DNA of 64,000 nt from JAJTFW01 sp046330075 (lineage in GTDB: Bacteria > Bacteroidota > Bacteroidia > AKYH767-A > OLB10). The notes below the pieces were generated by a model. The model saw only the letters and a program-made list of their open reading frames with translations, had not been told where the DNA came from and did no database searches. Positions 54,353 to 61,611 of the stretch are shown piece by piece; position 1 is the first letter of the stretch, and every line of letters starts with the position of its first letter. The DNA is taken from contig JAXLTL010000004.1 of assembly GCA_046330075.1 (NCBI GenBank), forward strand, positions 195,130 through 259,129. Direction: 5' to 3'. Made by a program: the position numbers and the translations under genes.

Positions 54353-55720
54353 TTATTTAAGCATCACTTCCGCGAGGTCGCTGCGGGTGATGATGTAAGT
54401 ACGGTCGCGTTTGAAGTCTTTCACGAGGACAGCTTCATAGTCTCCGCTCACCATCTTCGAGAGTGTATCTACAGGAGTAGTGATATCGACAAAGGGCAGG
54501 GCAGCGCTCATGATCTCTTCCACTTTATGTCCTTTCTTTTCCGGTGCATCGAGCAGGAACGACATCACTTTGTTTTCGAAGATAGATCCTACGATGCGTC
54601 CGTCGGAAACTACCGGCAGCTGACTGAAGTTATGAGCGAGCATCAGCTTGAGTGCATCGCCGATGGTTTCGTTTTTATCGATCGTGGTGATTTCAATGTT
54701 GGAGCGGGGAGATACCACATCTGCCGCAGTCATACCGGCTTTGTCGAGGTAACCCATCTTGCGCATCCAGTCGTCGTTGAACATCTTGCCGATGTAACGG
54801 GAGCCGTGATCGTGGAAGATTACGACTACCACATCTGTAGGCTTCAGCTGATCCTTCAGTTGAAGTAAGCCTGCGATGGCTGATCCGGCGGAGTTGCCGA
54901 CCCAGATACCTTCCTGACGGCAGATCTCGCGCGTATAAACTGCAGCGTCTTTATCCGTTACTTTTTCGAAGTGATCAATCACATCGAACTTATAATTCTG
55001 CGGAATGAAATCTTCGCCGATGCCTTCAGTCACGTACGGATAGATTTCGTTCATGTCGATCTTTCCGGTCTCGTGAAATTTCTTCAGCGTAGAACCGTAG
55101 GTATCGATCGCCCATATTTTGATGTTCGGATTTTTCTCCTTCAGGTACATGCCGGTTCCGGTCACCGTTCCGCCGGTACCTGCACCTACCACGAGATGGG
55201 TGATTTTGCCTTCGGTCTGTTCCCAGATTTCGGGACCTGTTTGCTCGTAATGCGCCTGGCGGTTGCTCAGGTTATCGTATTGGTTCGGGTAAAACGAATT
55301 CGGGATTTCACGTGAAAGACGCTTCGCTACGGAATAGTAGGAGCGTGGATCTTCCGGTTCTACATTCGTCGGACAAACGATCACCTCAGCGCCATACGCT
55401 TTCAATGCATCCACTTTCTCCTTCGACTGTTTATCCGTGGTGGTGAAGATGCATTTATAGCCTTTTACGATGCCGGCGATGGCCAGTCCCATGCCCGTGT
55501 TTCCGGAAGTCCCTTCGATGATGGTTCCACCCGGCTTCAAAATACCGGCAGCTTCTGCATCTTCAATCATCTTCAGTGCCATCCGATCCTTGATCGAGTT
55601 ACCGGGATTAAAGGTCTCCACTTTTGCGAGGACCGTGGCAGGAATTCCGGCCGTGATAGAATTCAGGCGCACCAGCGGAGTATTGCCGATCGCTTCAAGG
55701 ATATTATTGCAGATTTTCAT
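54353..55720 (-). CDS. Cystathionine beta-synthase (PLP domain plus CBS pair)
   Basis: 455 residues. Residues about 1-330 are the fold-type II PLP domain: GNTPLVRL at 12-19, K44 in PGNSIKDRMA as Schiff-base lysine, EGTSGNTGMGLA as phosphate or Asn loop, VGAGTGGTVTGTG as glycine loop, GNSAGSAIAGLL. The last about 120 residues form two CBS motifs (THE FSQLPVVSDGRIVGSIFE and PVDTLSKMVSGDYEAVLVKD parts). The CBS tail argues for transsulfuration (homocysteine + serine to cystathionine) rather than plain cysteine synthase. ahcY later in the window makes the homocysteine substrate. Start ATG is 27 nt after a TACCTTTG box (55748-55755 minus). Confidence 0.9.
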   Translation of the reverse strand: MKICNNILEAIGNTPLVRLNSITAGIPATVLAKVETFNPGNSIKDRMALKMIEDAEAAGILKPGGTIIEGTSGNTGMGLAIAGIVKGYKCIFTTTDKQSKEKVDALKAYGAEVIVCPTNVEPEDPRSYYSVAKRLSREIPNSFYPNQYDNLSNRQAHYEQTGPEIWEQTEGKITHLVVGAGTGGTVTGTGMYLKEKNPNIKIWAIDTYGSTLKKFHETGKIDMNEIYPYVTEGIGEDFIPQNYKFDVIDHFEKVTDKDAAVYTREICRQEGIWVGNSAGSAIAGLLQLKDQLKPTDVVVVIFHDHGSRYIGKMFNDDWMRKMGYLDKAGMTAADVVSPRSNIEITTIDKNETIGDALKLMLAHNFSQLPVVSDGRIVGSIFENKVMSFLLDAPEKKGHKVEEIMSAALPFVDITTPVDTLSKMVSGDYEAVLVKDFKRDRTYIITRSDLAEVMLK

Positions 55721-55747
55721 GTCGAAATAGAACTGTTTTCAGGAGTG

Positions 55748-55755
55748 CAAAGGTA
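55748..55755 (-). promoter_or_regulatory. -7 box of the cystathionine beta-synthase gene
   Basis: TACCTTTG on the minus strand, ending 27 nt before the ATG. It likely serves the CBS/BtuF-like gene pair too. No -33 TTG at the usual distance. Confidence 0.5.
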
Positions 55756-56167
55756 TGATTCCGCGGGGAAATGGGGGTGAACAGAGATGACAGCTTACGA
55801 CTGTGAAAGACAATTAATTGCAAATATTTTGTTTTCAGGGGATTGGGGGCGTTGGCTTCACCCAATTGCTATCACCCTTTGCGGAAAACTACGCCAGAGA
55901 AGAAGGAACGCGGATTCGCCTTTGGCTGACACGGATTGGGCAGATGGTCGCGGATTTGGGCCGCAGATTTATTATGCAGATTATGATTGGTTATGATAAA
56001 ATCAAATCATAATAAATCTTAATCATCAGTCCAATCAGTGGCTAGACGGGAACACAGATTCGCCTTCGTTCCCGGATGCTATTTCCACAAACGGTACTTC
56101 GATCAGATTGCGGGACTGTTTAGGCAAGAACCATCAACTCTGAACTATAAACTGTAAACTGAAAACC
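55756..56167. repeat. Repeat-filled spacer with hairpin element
   Basis: About 410 bp without a gene. The element runs from GGAACGCGGATTCGCC (55905-55920) through GGATTGGGCAGATGGTCGCGGATTTG (55933-55958). Its hairpin arms AGATTTATTATG (55965-55976) and CATAATAAATCT (56008-56019) are exact reverse complements. The tail is AATCATCAGTCCAATCAGTGGCTA (56021-56044, quoted in part as CAATCAGTGGCTA). A second start of the module, GGGAACACAGATTCGCC, follows at 56048. The end (56139-56190) is an AAACT/TTAAA simple repeat that runs into the 3' end of the kinase gene. Confidence 0.7.
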
Positions 56168-56677
56168 TTAAACTTTAAATCTTAAACTTCTCAAAACCCT
56201 CTCATTTCCTTCGCCAAAAACAACAGCAAAAGGCACAGGTTGCTGAATCAAGGCGCGGTAGTAGATGGAGAAAAGCTGTTGTCGTTCGTTAGGGTGTTCG
56301 CGCAGCGGATCGTCTTCCCAGGGCAAGTCAATGTCGGTGAGGAGGTAATAGTCGTAGTGCCTTTGCCGGTCGAGATGGAGAATGGTGTCAGAAACAGTTC
56401 CGTATTTGTATTCGCTCCAGATGCGGATGACGAGCAAGGTGGTGTCGCAAATGAGGACCGGCGGATTTGTGCGGAGTATTTTTTCTTCTTCGGCTATCTG
56501 CAGGCGCGCGATTTCGTCGAGGTCTTGTTGTTGGTAAGGGCGACCGAGGTGTTCGAGGTAATCACGGGCGATTTCTTTCACAAATCCGCACCCGAAATGT
56601 TGAGCCATCGCAGCTGCCAGCGACGACTTTCCGGTACTTTCCGGACCCACAATTCCGATGCGTTTAATGTTCTCCAT
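56168..56677 (-). CDS. NadR-like ribosylnicotinamide kinase (AAA-type P-loop protein)
   Basis: 169 residues. P-loop GPESTGKSSL at 11-20, then VKEIARDYLEHLGRPYQQQDLDEIA (shown as ARDYLEHLGRPY), VLICDTTLLVI, DYYLLTDIDLPWEDDPLREHP and an R-rich end. This is the C-terminal kinase half of NadR without the HTH and adenylyltransferase domains. It phosphorylates nicotinamide riboside to NMN. It overlaps the end of pnuC by 14 bp, so the pair imports and traps nicotinamide riboside. The last codons lie in an AT-rich simple repeat, so the exact C-terminus may be variable. Confidence 0.88.
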   Translation of the reverse strand: MENIKRIGIVGPESTGKSSLAAAMAQHFGCGFVKEIARDYLEHLGRPYQQQDLDEIARLQIAEEEKILRTNPPVLICDTTLLVIRIWSEYKYGTVSDTILHLDRQRHYDYYLLTDIDLPWEDDPLREHPNERQQLFSIYYRALIQQPVPFAVVFGEGNERVLRSLRFKV

Positions 56678-57230
56678 GCCGTACCGTTAGTTTCTGTTTC
56701 CATTCCCGGTAGCCGAGTATGGACAGGATGAAATAGATGGAAAACAGTCCCGCGTAAAGTTGCAGGTCCTTGATCATATAGATGGAAATATATGCTATGT
56801 TGACTACCATCCAGAGGAGCCAGTTCTCCATTTTCTTGTTCGCCACAAGATATTGCGCCATGAAGGCGGCACAGGTGGCCATGCTGTCAGCCCAGGGGAA
56901 GTGGGCATTCGTGAACCGGAGGAGGAGTCCGCCGAGAGTGAGCCCTCCAGCCAGTATGATAAGGACTGCAATTATACGCTCCTTACCCGACATCCATGCC
57001 GGAGTAAAATGATCAGCAGCCTGTTGTTTCCAGTTGACCCAGCCATACACCAGGAGCGGAATATATACCGCCTGTTGCAAGGTGTCGGCGTATAGCTGTT
57101 GCTGGAAAAAGAGAAACATAGAGATGGTGACATTCAGCAGCCCGACCGGAAAACACCAAACCTGCTGCTTCAGCGTGAGCCAAACGCCCACTACGCCGGT
57201 CAATACGCCAATTATCTCCAGAGCATTCAT
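56664..57230 (-). CDS. pnuC: Nicotinamide riboside transporter PnuC
   Basis: 188 residues from the ATG at 57230. About seven hydrophobic helices; EIIGVLTGVVGVWLTLKQ near the start, WPVGL-like CFPVGLLNV, YGWVNWKQQ and FTNAHFPWADSMATCAAFMAQYL, NWLLWMVVNIAYISIYM (parts) are the PnuC signature. The YGWVNW and substrate-facing WxxWxxxN motif are present. In Bacteroidota the related PnuT carries thiamine; here the overlapping NadR-like kinase favours nicotinamide riboside. TAAGTTTG (57237-57244 minus) ends 6 nt before the ATG. Confidence 0.9.
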   Translation of the reverse strand: MNALEIIGVLTGVVGVWLTLKQQVWCFPVGLLNVTISMFLFFQQQLYADTLQQAVYIPLLVYGWVNWKQQAADHFTPAWMSGKERIIAVLIILAGGLTLGGLLLRFTNAHFPWADSMATCAAFMAQYLVANKKMENWLLWMVVNIAYISIYMIKDLQLYAGLFSIYFILSILGYREWKQKLTVRHGEH

Positions 57231-57236
57231 CGGCTG

Positions 57237-57244
57237 CAAACTTA
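57237..57244 (-). promoter_or_regulatory. -7 box of the pnuC-kinase operon
   Basis: TAAGTTTG on the minus strand, then CAGCCG and ATG. Predicts an mRNA with almost no leader. Confidence 0.5.
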
Positions 57245-57397
57245 CGCCAATTGAATGGAGTGGGAGAGGGCTGTCCGTAAAAACGGCACCTTAGATTTTA
57301 ACGGGGCTTTGGGATCGATTGCTCTCGTATCCGGTTGGTGATCAGGTGTTCCGGTGGCTTGCACAATTCTAAGAATTGGATTTTTCCGATTTATTGC

Positions 57398-57437
57398 TTG
57401 TGAGATTCCGCCTGATTGACTAGATTTGTTTAGTCAA
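57398..57437 (+). promoter_or_regulatory. AraC-type gene promoter with overlapping inverted repeat
   Basis: TTG (57398-57400), 20 nt, then TAGATTTG (57421-57428). The perfect inverted repeat TTGACTA (57416-57422) / TAGTCAA (57431-57437) with 8-bp spacer straddles the -7 box, a position where a bound repressor would block RNA polymerase. The ATG is at 57450. Confidence 0.6.
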
Positions 57438-57449
57438 CCCTACCACGCC

Positions 57450-58385
57450 ATGACCACTGCTGATGCTTTTAACAGAATCATCGAATCGCTGCAGGTGAAG
57501 TATTACCGTTCTGCGATGCGAGAAGTCATCAAGCCCTCCGAACTCAACGGATCCATTGAGCCCCGAAATATCCTTGTACAGGTGAAGTCGGGAGAGTTTT
57601 ACGGAGAGCGAGATTTTACACCGATACCACCGGGAAGTTTTTACTTCATGCCGGTGGGTTCACCGATTTTTTTCCGGCACGGAAAAGGTCCCAAGTATCC
57701 TGTATTCGGAAAGGAAGGATTCACATCGCCCGATCAGCGCGAGCAATTTCTGAAAACACGACCGCACAGTGCCGGCGTAGATCCGCGAAAGGATATCTTC
57801 TCCATCATCGGATTCGATGTGCATATCTACGGCGCGATTCCATTCTTTTCTATTCTGGAATTGCCCTGTTTCGTATTACCACCGGATGAAGAGATGAATT
57901 ATCTCGTGGAGACGCTCATCGCCGAAGAAGAACGCGCCAGACTGGGAAAGGAGCGACTGCAGCGCAACCTCTGCGAAGAACTCGTGATCCATATCTGCCG
58001 TTATATCTCCGGTAAGCCGGGTTATGAGAAGAATTTTGACAAGATCAATTACCTGCTCGATAAACGGCTCGTGAATATCATTCAGTATATCCAGTCGAAT
58101 TTGGGAGGCGATCTGAGTAATCAGACCATCGCAAACCAGGCGTATGTGTCGAAGGATTATGTAGGTCAGTTTTTCAAAACGATGACCAATACCAACCTGC
58201 AGGATTATATCGAGAACCAGCGCCTCGAAAAAGCGCATTATCTGCTGCGCACGACCAAGGACAATGTGCAGGAAATCGCGCACAGCATCGGCTTCAAAGA
58301 TCCGGCATATTTCTCCCGACGGTTCAAGATGAAATTCAACAGAAACGCGAACCAGATCCGCAAAGAATCAGCAATCGCGATCTAA
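57450..58385 (+). CDS. AraC-family transcriptional regulator
   Basis: 311 residues. The N-terminal about 170 residues form a cupin-like sensor region (KSGEFYGERDFTPIPPGSFYFMPVG with a PGSFYFMP beta turn). The C-terminal about 100 residues have two HTH motifs (LSNQTIANQAYVSKDYVGQFFKT and VQEIAHSIGFKDPAYFSRRFK parts), the AraC signature ending RKESAIAI. No effector can be named. No neighbouring target operon is obvious; the downstream gene is an S9 peptidase 455 bp away across tandem repeats. The stop codon adjoins the first of those repeats. Confidence 0.9.
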   Translation: MTTADAFNRIIESLQVKYYRSAMREVIKPSELNGSIEPRNILVQVKSGEFYGERDFTPIPPGSFYFMPVGSPIFFRHGKGPKYPVFGKEGFTSPDQREQFLKTRPHSAGVDPRKDIFSIIGFDVHIYGAIPFFSILELPCFVLPPDEEMNYLVETLIAEEERARLGKERLQRNLCEELVIHICRYISGKPGYEKNFDKINYLLDKRLVNIIQYIQSNLGGDLSNQTIANQAYVSKDYVGQFFKTMTNTNLQDYIENQRLEKAHYLLRTTKDNVQEIAHSIGFKDPAYFSRRFKMKFNRNANQIRKESAIAI

Positions 58386-58386
58386 G

Positions 58387-58640
58387 CCGCAGATTTATTA
58401 TGAGCATTAAGATCAGTTATGATACGATCATAATAAATCTTAATAATCAGCGCAATCAGTGGCTAAAAGGGGAACGCGGATAAAGCGGATTGGGCGGATA
58501 GTCGCTGATTTAGGCCGCAGATTTGTTATGAGCATTAAGATGAGTTATGATAAGATCTTAATAAATCTTAATCATCAGTCTAATCAGTGGCTAAAAAGGT
58601 GGAACGCGGATAACGCGGATAGAGCCGATAATCGCGGATT
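58387..58640. repeat. Tandem intergenic repeat, two units of about 127 bp
   Basis: Unit 1 (58387-58513) and unit 2 (58514-58640) each have GCCGCAGATTTRTTATGAGC, a hairpin, a CAATCAGTGGCTAAAA-type tail and GGAACGCGGAT...GCGGAT. In unit 1 AGATTTATTATGA (58391-58403) and TCATAATAAATCT (58428-58440) are perfect 13-bp arms; unit 2 arms have mismatches. They begin 1 bp after the AraC stop codon. The same pieces occur at 17581 and 55904. Confidence 0.8.
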
Positions 58641-58840
58641 AGGTTTGACTTCATGGCCGGTCGCGACCAGCCACTACCATTGCAACTTCGCAACTTCGCA
58701 ACCCTGAGGCTTCGCTCAGGGCGCAAGCGCTCTGCAACTCTGTAACTTCTATCGCCATTCGTCGATCATTTCCCTGTTTAGGTCGAATCGCATCAGCTTC
58801 CTACTTAATTTTCACTATACTCGCATAACCAAATAACACC
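58641..58840. other. Spacer before the S9 peptidase gene
   Basis: Repeat debris continues: CCGGTCGCGACCAGCC (58657-58672) with ACTACC as at 16395-16416, then CAACTTCGCAACTTCGCAACC and the hairpin CCCTGAG-gcttcg-CTCAGGG (58702-58721). TATACTCG (58818-58825) about 15 nt before the start is the only, weak, promoter candidate. No gene. Confidence 0.55.
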
Positions 58841-60799
58841 ATGAAAAAAATCCTCATTTCCTTGCTCTGTGCCGGCTTTGTCGCCACAGCGGTTGCGCAG
58901 GGTCCGCCGGAGAAAGTGCCGGTGCTGAACCCTTCTGAAAACCTGATCGTGGACGGACTTGATCCGATTCCACTGGCGCTCGTGAAAGAAGTCAACCGTT
59001 ATACCAACGTGCGTTCGGCCGGCTTCGTCGACTGGCATCCCAAACGCCGCGAGATCCTCATGAGCACACGTTTCGGTAATACGTCGCAGTTACATTACCT
59101 GAGCATGCCCATGGGTGCCCGCAAGCAGCTCACCTTCTTCGATGAGCCCGTAGGCGGTGCTACCTTCGATCCGGTGAACGGAAATTATTTTGTGTTTTCA
59201 CGCGATGCGGGCGGTAATGAGTTCGGACAACTCTACCGCTACGATATGGCCGATGGAAACATTACCCTGCTCACCGATGGCGGACGCAGTCAGAACGGCG
59301 GCATGCAGTGGACCAACAAGGGCGATCAGTTCCTCTACTCTTCCACCAAACGCAACGGCGCCGACCGTGATATCTATATCCTGGATCCGATGAATCCGAA
59401 AAACGAACGGCTGGTGCTACAGGTGACCGGCGGAGGCTGGGGCGTGAACGATATCTCTCCCGACGATAAAACCATCATCGTGGGCGAAGGACTCTCGGTG
59501 ACCGAAAGCCGTCTCTACCTCGTGGATATTGCTACCGGAACCAAAACACGATTGTCTCCCGAAACAAAAGAACAGGCGGTGTTCGAAGGAGCCCTGTTCC
59601 TGAAAGATGGTAAAACGATCATCATCTCTACCGACCTCGACAACGAGTTCCAGTATCTCGCGAAGATGGATCTCACCACGAAGAAAATTACACCCATCAC
59701 CAAAAGTATTCCCTGGGATGTGAGTGGTTATGATCTGAGTCCCGACGGAAAGAAACTCCTCTTCACCACTAACGAAGCCGGCTTCTCCAAACTCTATATG
59801 CTCAACGTTGACGCGAATCTCTACGAACCTGTGACCGAAATCCCCAACGGTTCCATTGGCGGCTTCAAATGGCACAAGAACGGAACAGAGTTCGCCTATG
59901 TGTATTCGAATGCGACTACATCGTCGGATGTGTATACGTTCAACATGGCGACGCGCAAGAGCGAGCGGTGGACAGAAAGTGAACTCGGCGGACTCGTCTC
60001 CTCCCAGCTCAGCGATGCGCAGCTCATCAAGTGGAAGAGCTTCGATCAGAAAGAAATCTCCGGCTTCTATTACAAGGCGAACAAGAAATTTACCGGCAAG
60101 CGTCCGGTCATCATTGTGATTCACGGCGGACCCGAAGGGCAAAGTTTCCCCGGCTTCCAGGGACGCAATAACTATTACCTCAACGAACTCGGCGTTGCAT
60201 TGATCTATCCCAATGTGCGTGGCAGTACCGGTTACGGAAAGACCTTCGTGAAACTGGATAACGGTTATCTCCGCGAAAACTCGGTGAAAGACATCGGCGC
60301 CCTCCTCGACTGGATCGCACAGCAACCTGAACTCGATGCATCACGTGTGATGACCATGGGCGGCAGCTACGGTGGATATATGGCTCTCGCCTGCGCAACT
60401 TTCTACAGCGATCGTCTGCGTTGTTCCAACGACATCGTGGGCATCTCCAACTTCAACACCTTCCTCAAGAACACCGAAAGCTACCGTCGTGATTTACGTC
60501 GTGTAGAATACGGCGACGAACAGGATCCGAAGATGGCGGAGTTTCTGGAGAAGATTTCTCCCGTCAACAACGTGAACAAGATCAAGATTCCGATGTTCAT
60601 CGTGCAGGGTGGTAACGATCCGCGTGTGCCGAGAACCGAAGCCACACAGATGGCAGAAGCCTTGAAGAAAAACAATATCGCCACCTGGTACCTCGAAGCG
60701 AAAGACGAAGGGCATGGATTCCGGAAGAAAAACAATACCGACTTCCAGTTCTATGCGACGATACTCTTCGTGCAGAAATATCTCCTGGGAGAAAAATAG
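58841..60799 (+). CDS. S9-family serine peptidase (prolyl oligopeptidase/DPP-like), exported
   Basis: 652 residues. Signal peptide 1-19 (ends VAQ). Residues about 50-385 form a beta-propeller with repeats such as GNTSQLHYLSM, GNEFGQLYRYDM, RDIYILDP and SPDGKKLLFTT. The alpha/beta-hydrolase domain follows with IHGGPEGQ, NVRGSTGYGK, nucleophile S509 in MGGSYGGYMA, D593 in GGNDPRVP and H625 in DEGHGF. It should cleave short proline-containing peptides in the periplasm. Codon use is GC-rich and C-ending, like ahcY, which may mean high expression. Confidence 0.94.
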   Translation: MKKILISLLCAGFVATAVAQGPPEKVPVLNPSENLIVDGLDPIPLALVKEVNRYTNVRSAGFVDWHPKRREILMSTRFGNTSQLHYLSMPMGARKQLTFFDEPVGGATFDPVNGNYFVFSRDAGGNEFGQLYRYDMADGNITLLTDGGRSQNGGMQWTNKGDQFLYSSTKRNGADRDIYILDPMNPKNERLVLQVTGGGWGVNDISPDDKTIIVGEGLSVTESRLYLVDIATGTKTRLSPETKEQAVFEGALFLKDGKTIIISTDLDNEFQYLAKMDLTTKKITPITKSIPWDVSGYDLSPDGKKLLFTTNEAGFSKLYMLNVDANLYEPVTEIPNGSIGGFKWHKNGTEFAYVYSNATTSSDVYTFNMATRKSERWTESELGGLVSSQLSDAQLIKWKSFDQKEISGFYYKANKKFTGKRPVIIVIHGGPEGQSFPGFQGRNNYYLNELGVALIYPNVRGSTGYGKTFVKLDNGYLRENSVKDIGALLDWIAQQPELDASRVMTMGGSYGGYMALACATFYSDRLRCSNDIVGISNFNTFLKNTESYRRDLRRVEYGDEQDPKMAEFLEKISPVNNVNKIKIPMFIVQGGNDPRVPRTEATQMAEALKKNNIATWYLEAKDEGHGFRKKNNTDFQFYATILFVQKYLLGEK

Positions 60800-60825
60800 T
60801 ATTTAACGAAAACGTTTATTTGGCT

Positions 60826-60877
60826 ACTGTTAGGTTATGATCCGCTTCACGCTGAAGGCGTATAATAACTTAACAGT
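60826..60877. repeat. Hairpin between convergent S9 peptidase and GGGP synthase genes
   Basis: ACTGTTAGGTTAT (60826-60838) and ATAACTTAACAGT (60865-60877) are 13-bp arms with one G-T pair. The right arm ends ...CAGTGGCTAA, overlapping the GGGP synthase stop and matching the tail of the intergenic repeat family. Probably a worn member acting as transcript end. Confidence 0.6.
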
Positions 60878-60879
60878 GG

Positions 60880-61611
60880 CTAAACTTTTCGTGTAGCTGC
60901 TATTTCGAAGATCAGCTCGGGATTCGTTTCAAACTGATTGCCGACAACGACAATATCAGCGCCGGCTTTGTAGCATTCTTCGGCTTTTTCGGGGGTGCGG
61001 ATACCGCCGCCAACAATCAACGGAATATTGATCTCTCTGCGGATGGCGCGGATCATCTCGGGTGAAACGGGATGCTTGGCTCCGCTGCCGGCTTCGGCGA
61101 AAATGAGTTTCATGCCGAGCTGTTCTCCGGCTAAGGCCGTGGTGGCTGCGATCTCGGGGCGATTCACGGGGATAGGTGCGGTGCCGCTCACGTATTGCAC
61201 GGTGGTCATGTTGCCGCCATCGATGAGGAGGTAGCCGGTGGGCATGATCTCAATTTCGGCCGATTTCAACCGCTGAGCGGCGAGTACATGTTGTCCGATG
61301 AGGAGATCAGGGTTGCGGCCCGAAATGAGGGAAAGGAGCAGAATCGCGTCGGCGTGTTCATCCACCTGCTGGTGGTTGCCGGGGAAGATCACCACGGGAA
61401 TGGTGCTGCGGTTCTTGATGCCGAGAACGGTGCTTGCGAGGTCGCCGTTGGTGAGCAGACTTCCGCCCACGAAGAAAAAATCGACACCCGCTTCATTACA
61501 GTTATGGCAGATTTTGTCCAGGTGCAGTTCGTTCACCTTGTCGGGATCGATCAGCACGGCCAGCATCCGCTTGCCGTTATGTTTCGCGTCCTGTATCTGC
61601 TGATAAATCAT
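60880..61611 (-). CDS. Geranylgeranylglyceryl phosphate synthase family (GGGPS/PcrB-like)
   Basis: 243 residues, a TIM-barrel prenyltransferase. LIDPDKVNELHLDKI (about 20-34, DPDK holds the metal), FVGGSLLTNG, FPGNHQQVDEHADAILLLSLISGRNP (parts), YLLIDGGNMTTVQYVSG, FAEAGSGAKHPVSPEMI and IVGGGIRTPEKAEECYKAGAD identify the family. The enzyme joins glycerol-1-phosphate to a polyprenyl diphosphate, the first step of archaeal ether lipids; Bacteroidota homologues are known and some have GGGPS activity. Their lipid product and its role are not clear. Start overlaps the PPTase stop by 4 bp. Confidence 0.92.
   Translation of the reverse strand: MIYQQIQDAKHNGKRMLAVLIDPDKVNELHLDKICHNCNEAGVDFFFVGGSLLTNGDLASTVLGIKNRSTIPVVIFPGNHQQVDEHADAILLLSLISGRNPDLLIGQHVLAAQRLKSAEIEIMPTGYLLIDGGNMTTVQYVSGTAPIPVNRPEIAATTALAGEQLGMKLIFAEAGSGAKHPVSPEMIRAIRREINIPLIVGGGIRTPEKAEECYKAGADIVVVGNQFETNPELIFEIAATRKV

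Noticed and set aside
55721..56167. Possible tRNA or small RNA gene in the spacer
   Set aside because: The only structure is the repeat hairpin; no cloverleaf, anticodon arm or T-loop motif seen.
56139..56190. AAACT/TTAAA simple repeat as a regulatory site
   Set aside because: Low-complexity sequence at the 3' end of the kinase gene, no symmetry or spacing that suggests a site.
58387..58640. CRISPR-like array
   Set aside because: Only two units of about 127 bp, no short identical repeats with unique spacers, no cas genes.
59417..60325. Minus-strand open frame (about 302 codons) inside the S9 peptidase gene
   Set aside because: Antisense to the beta-propeller and catalytic domain of an intact peptidase; long because of GC-rich codon bias, no domain.
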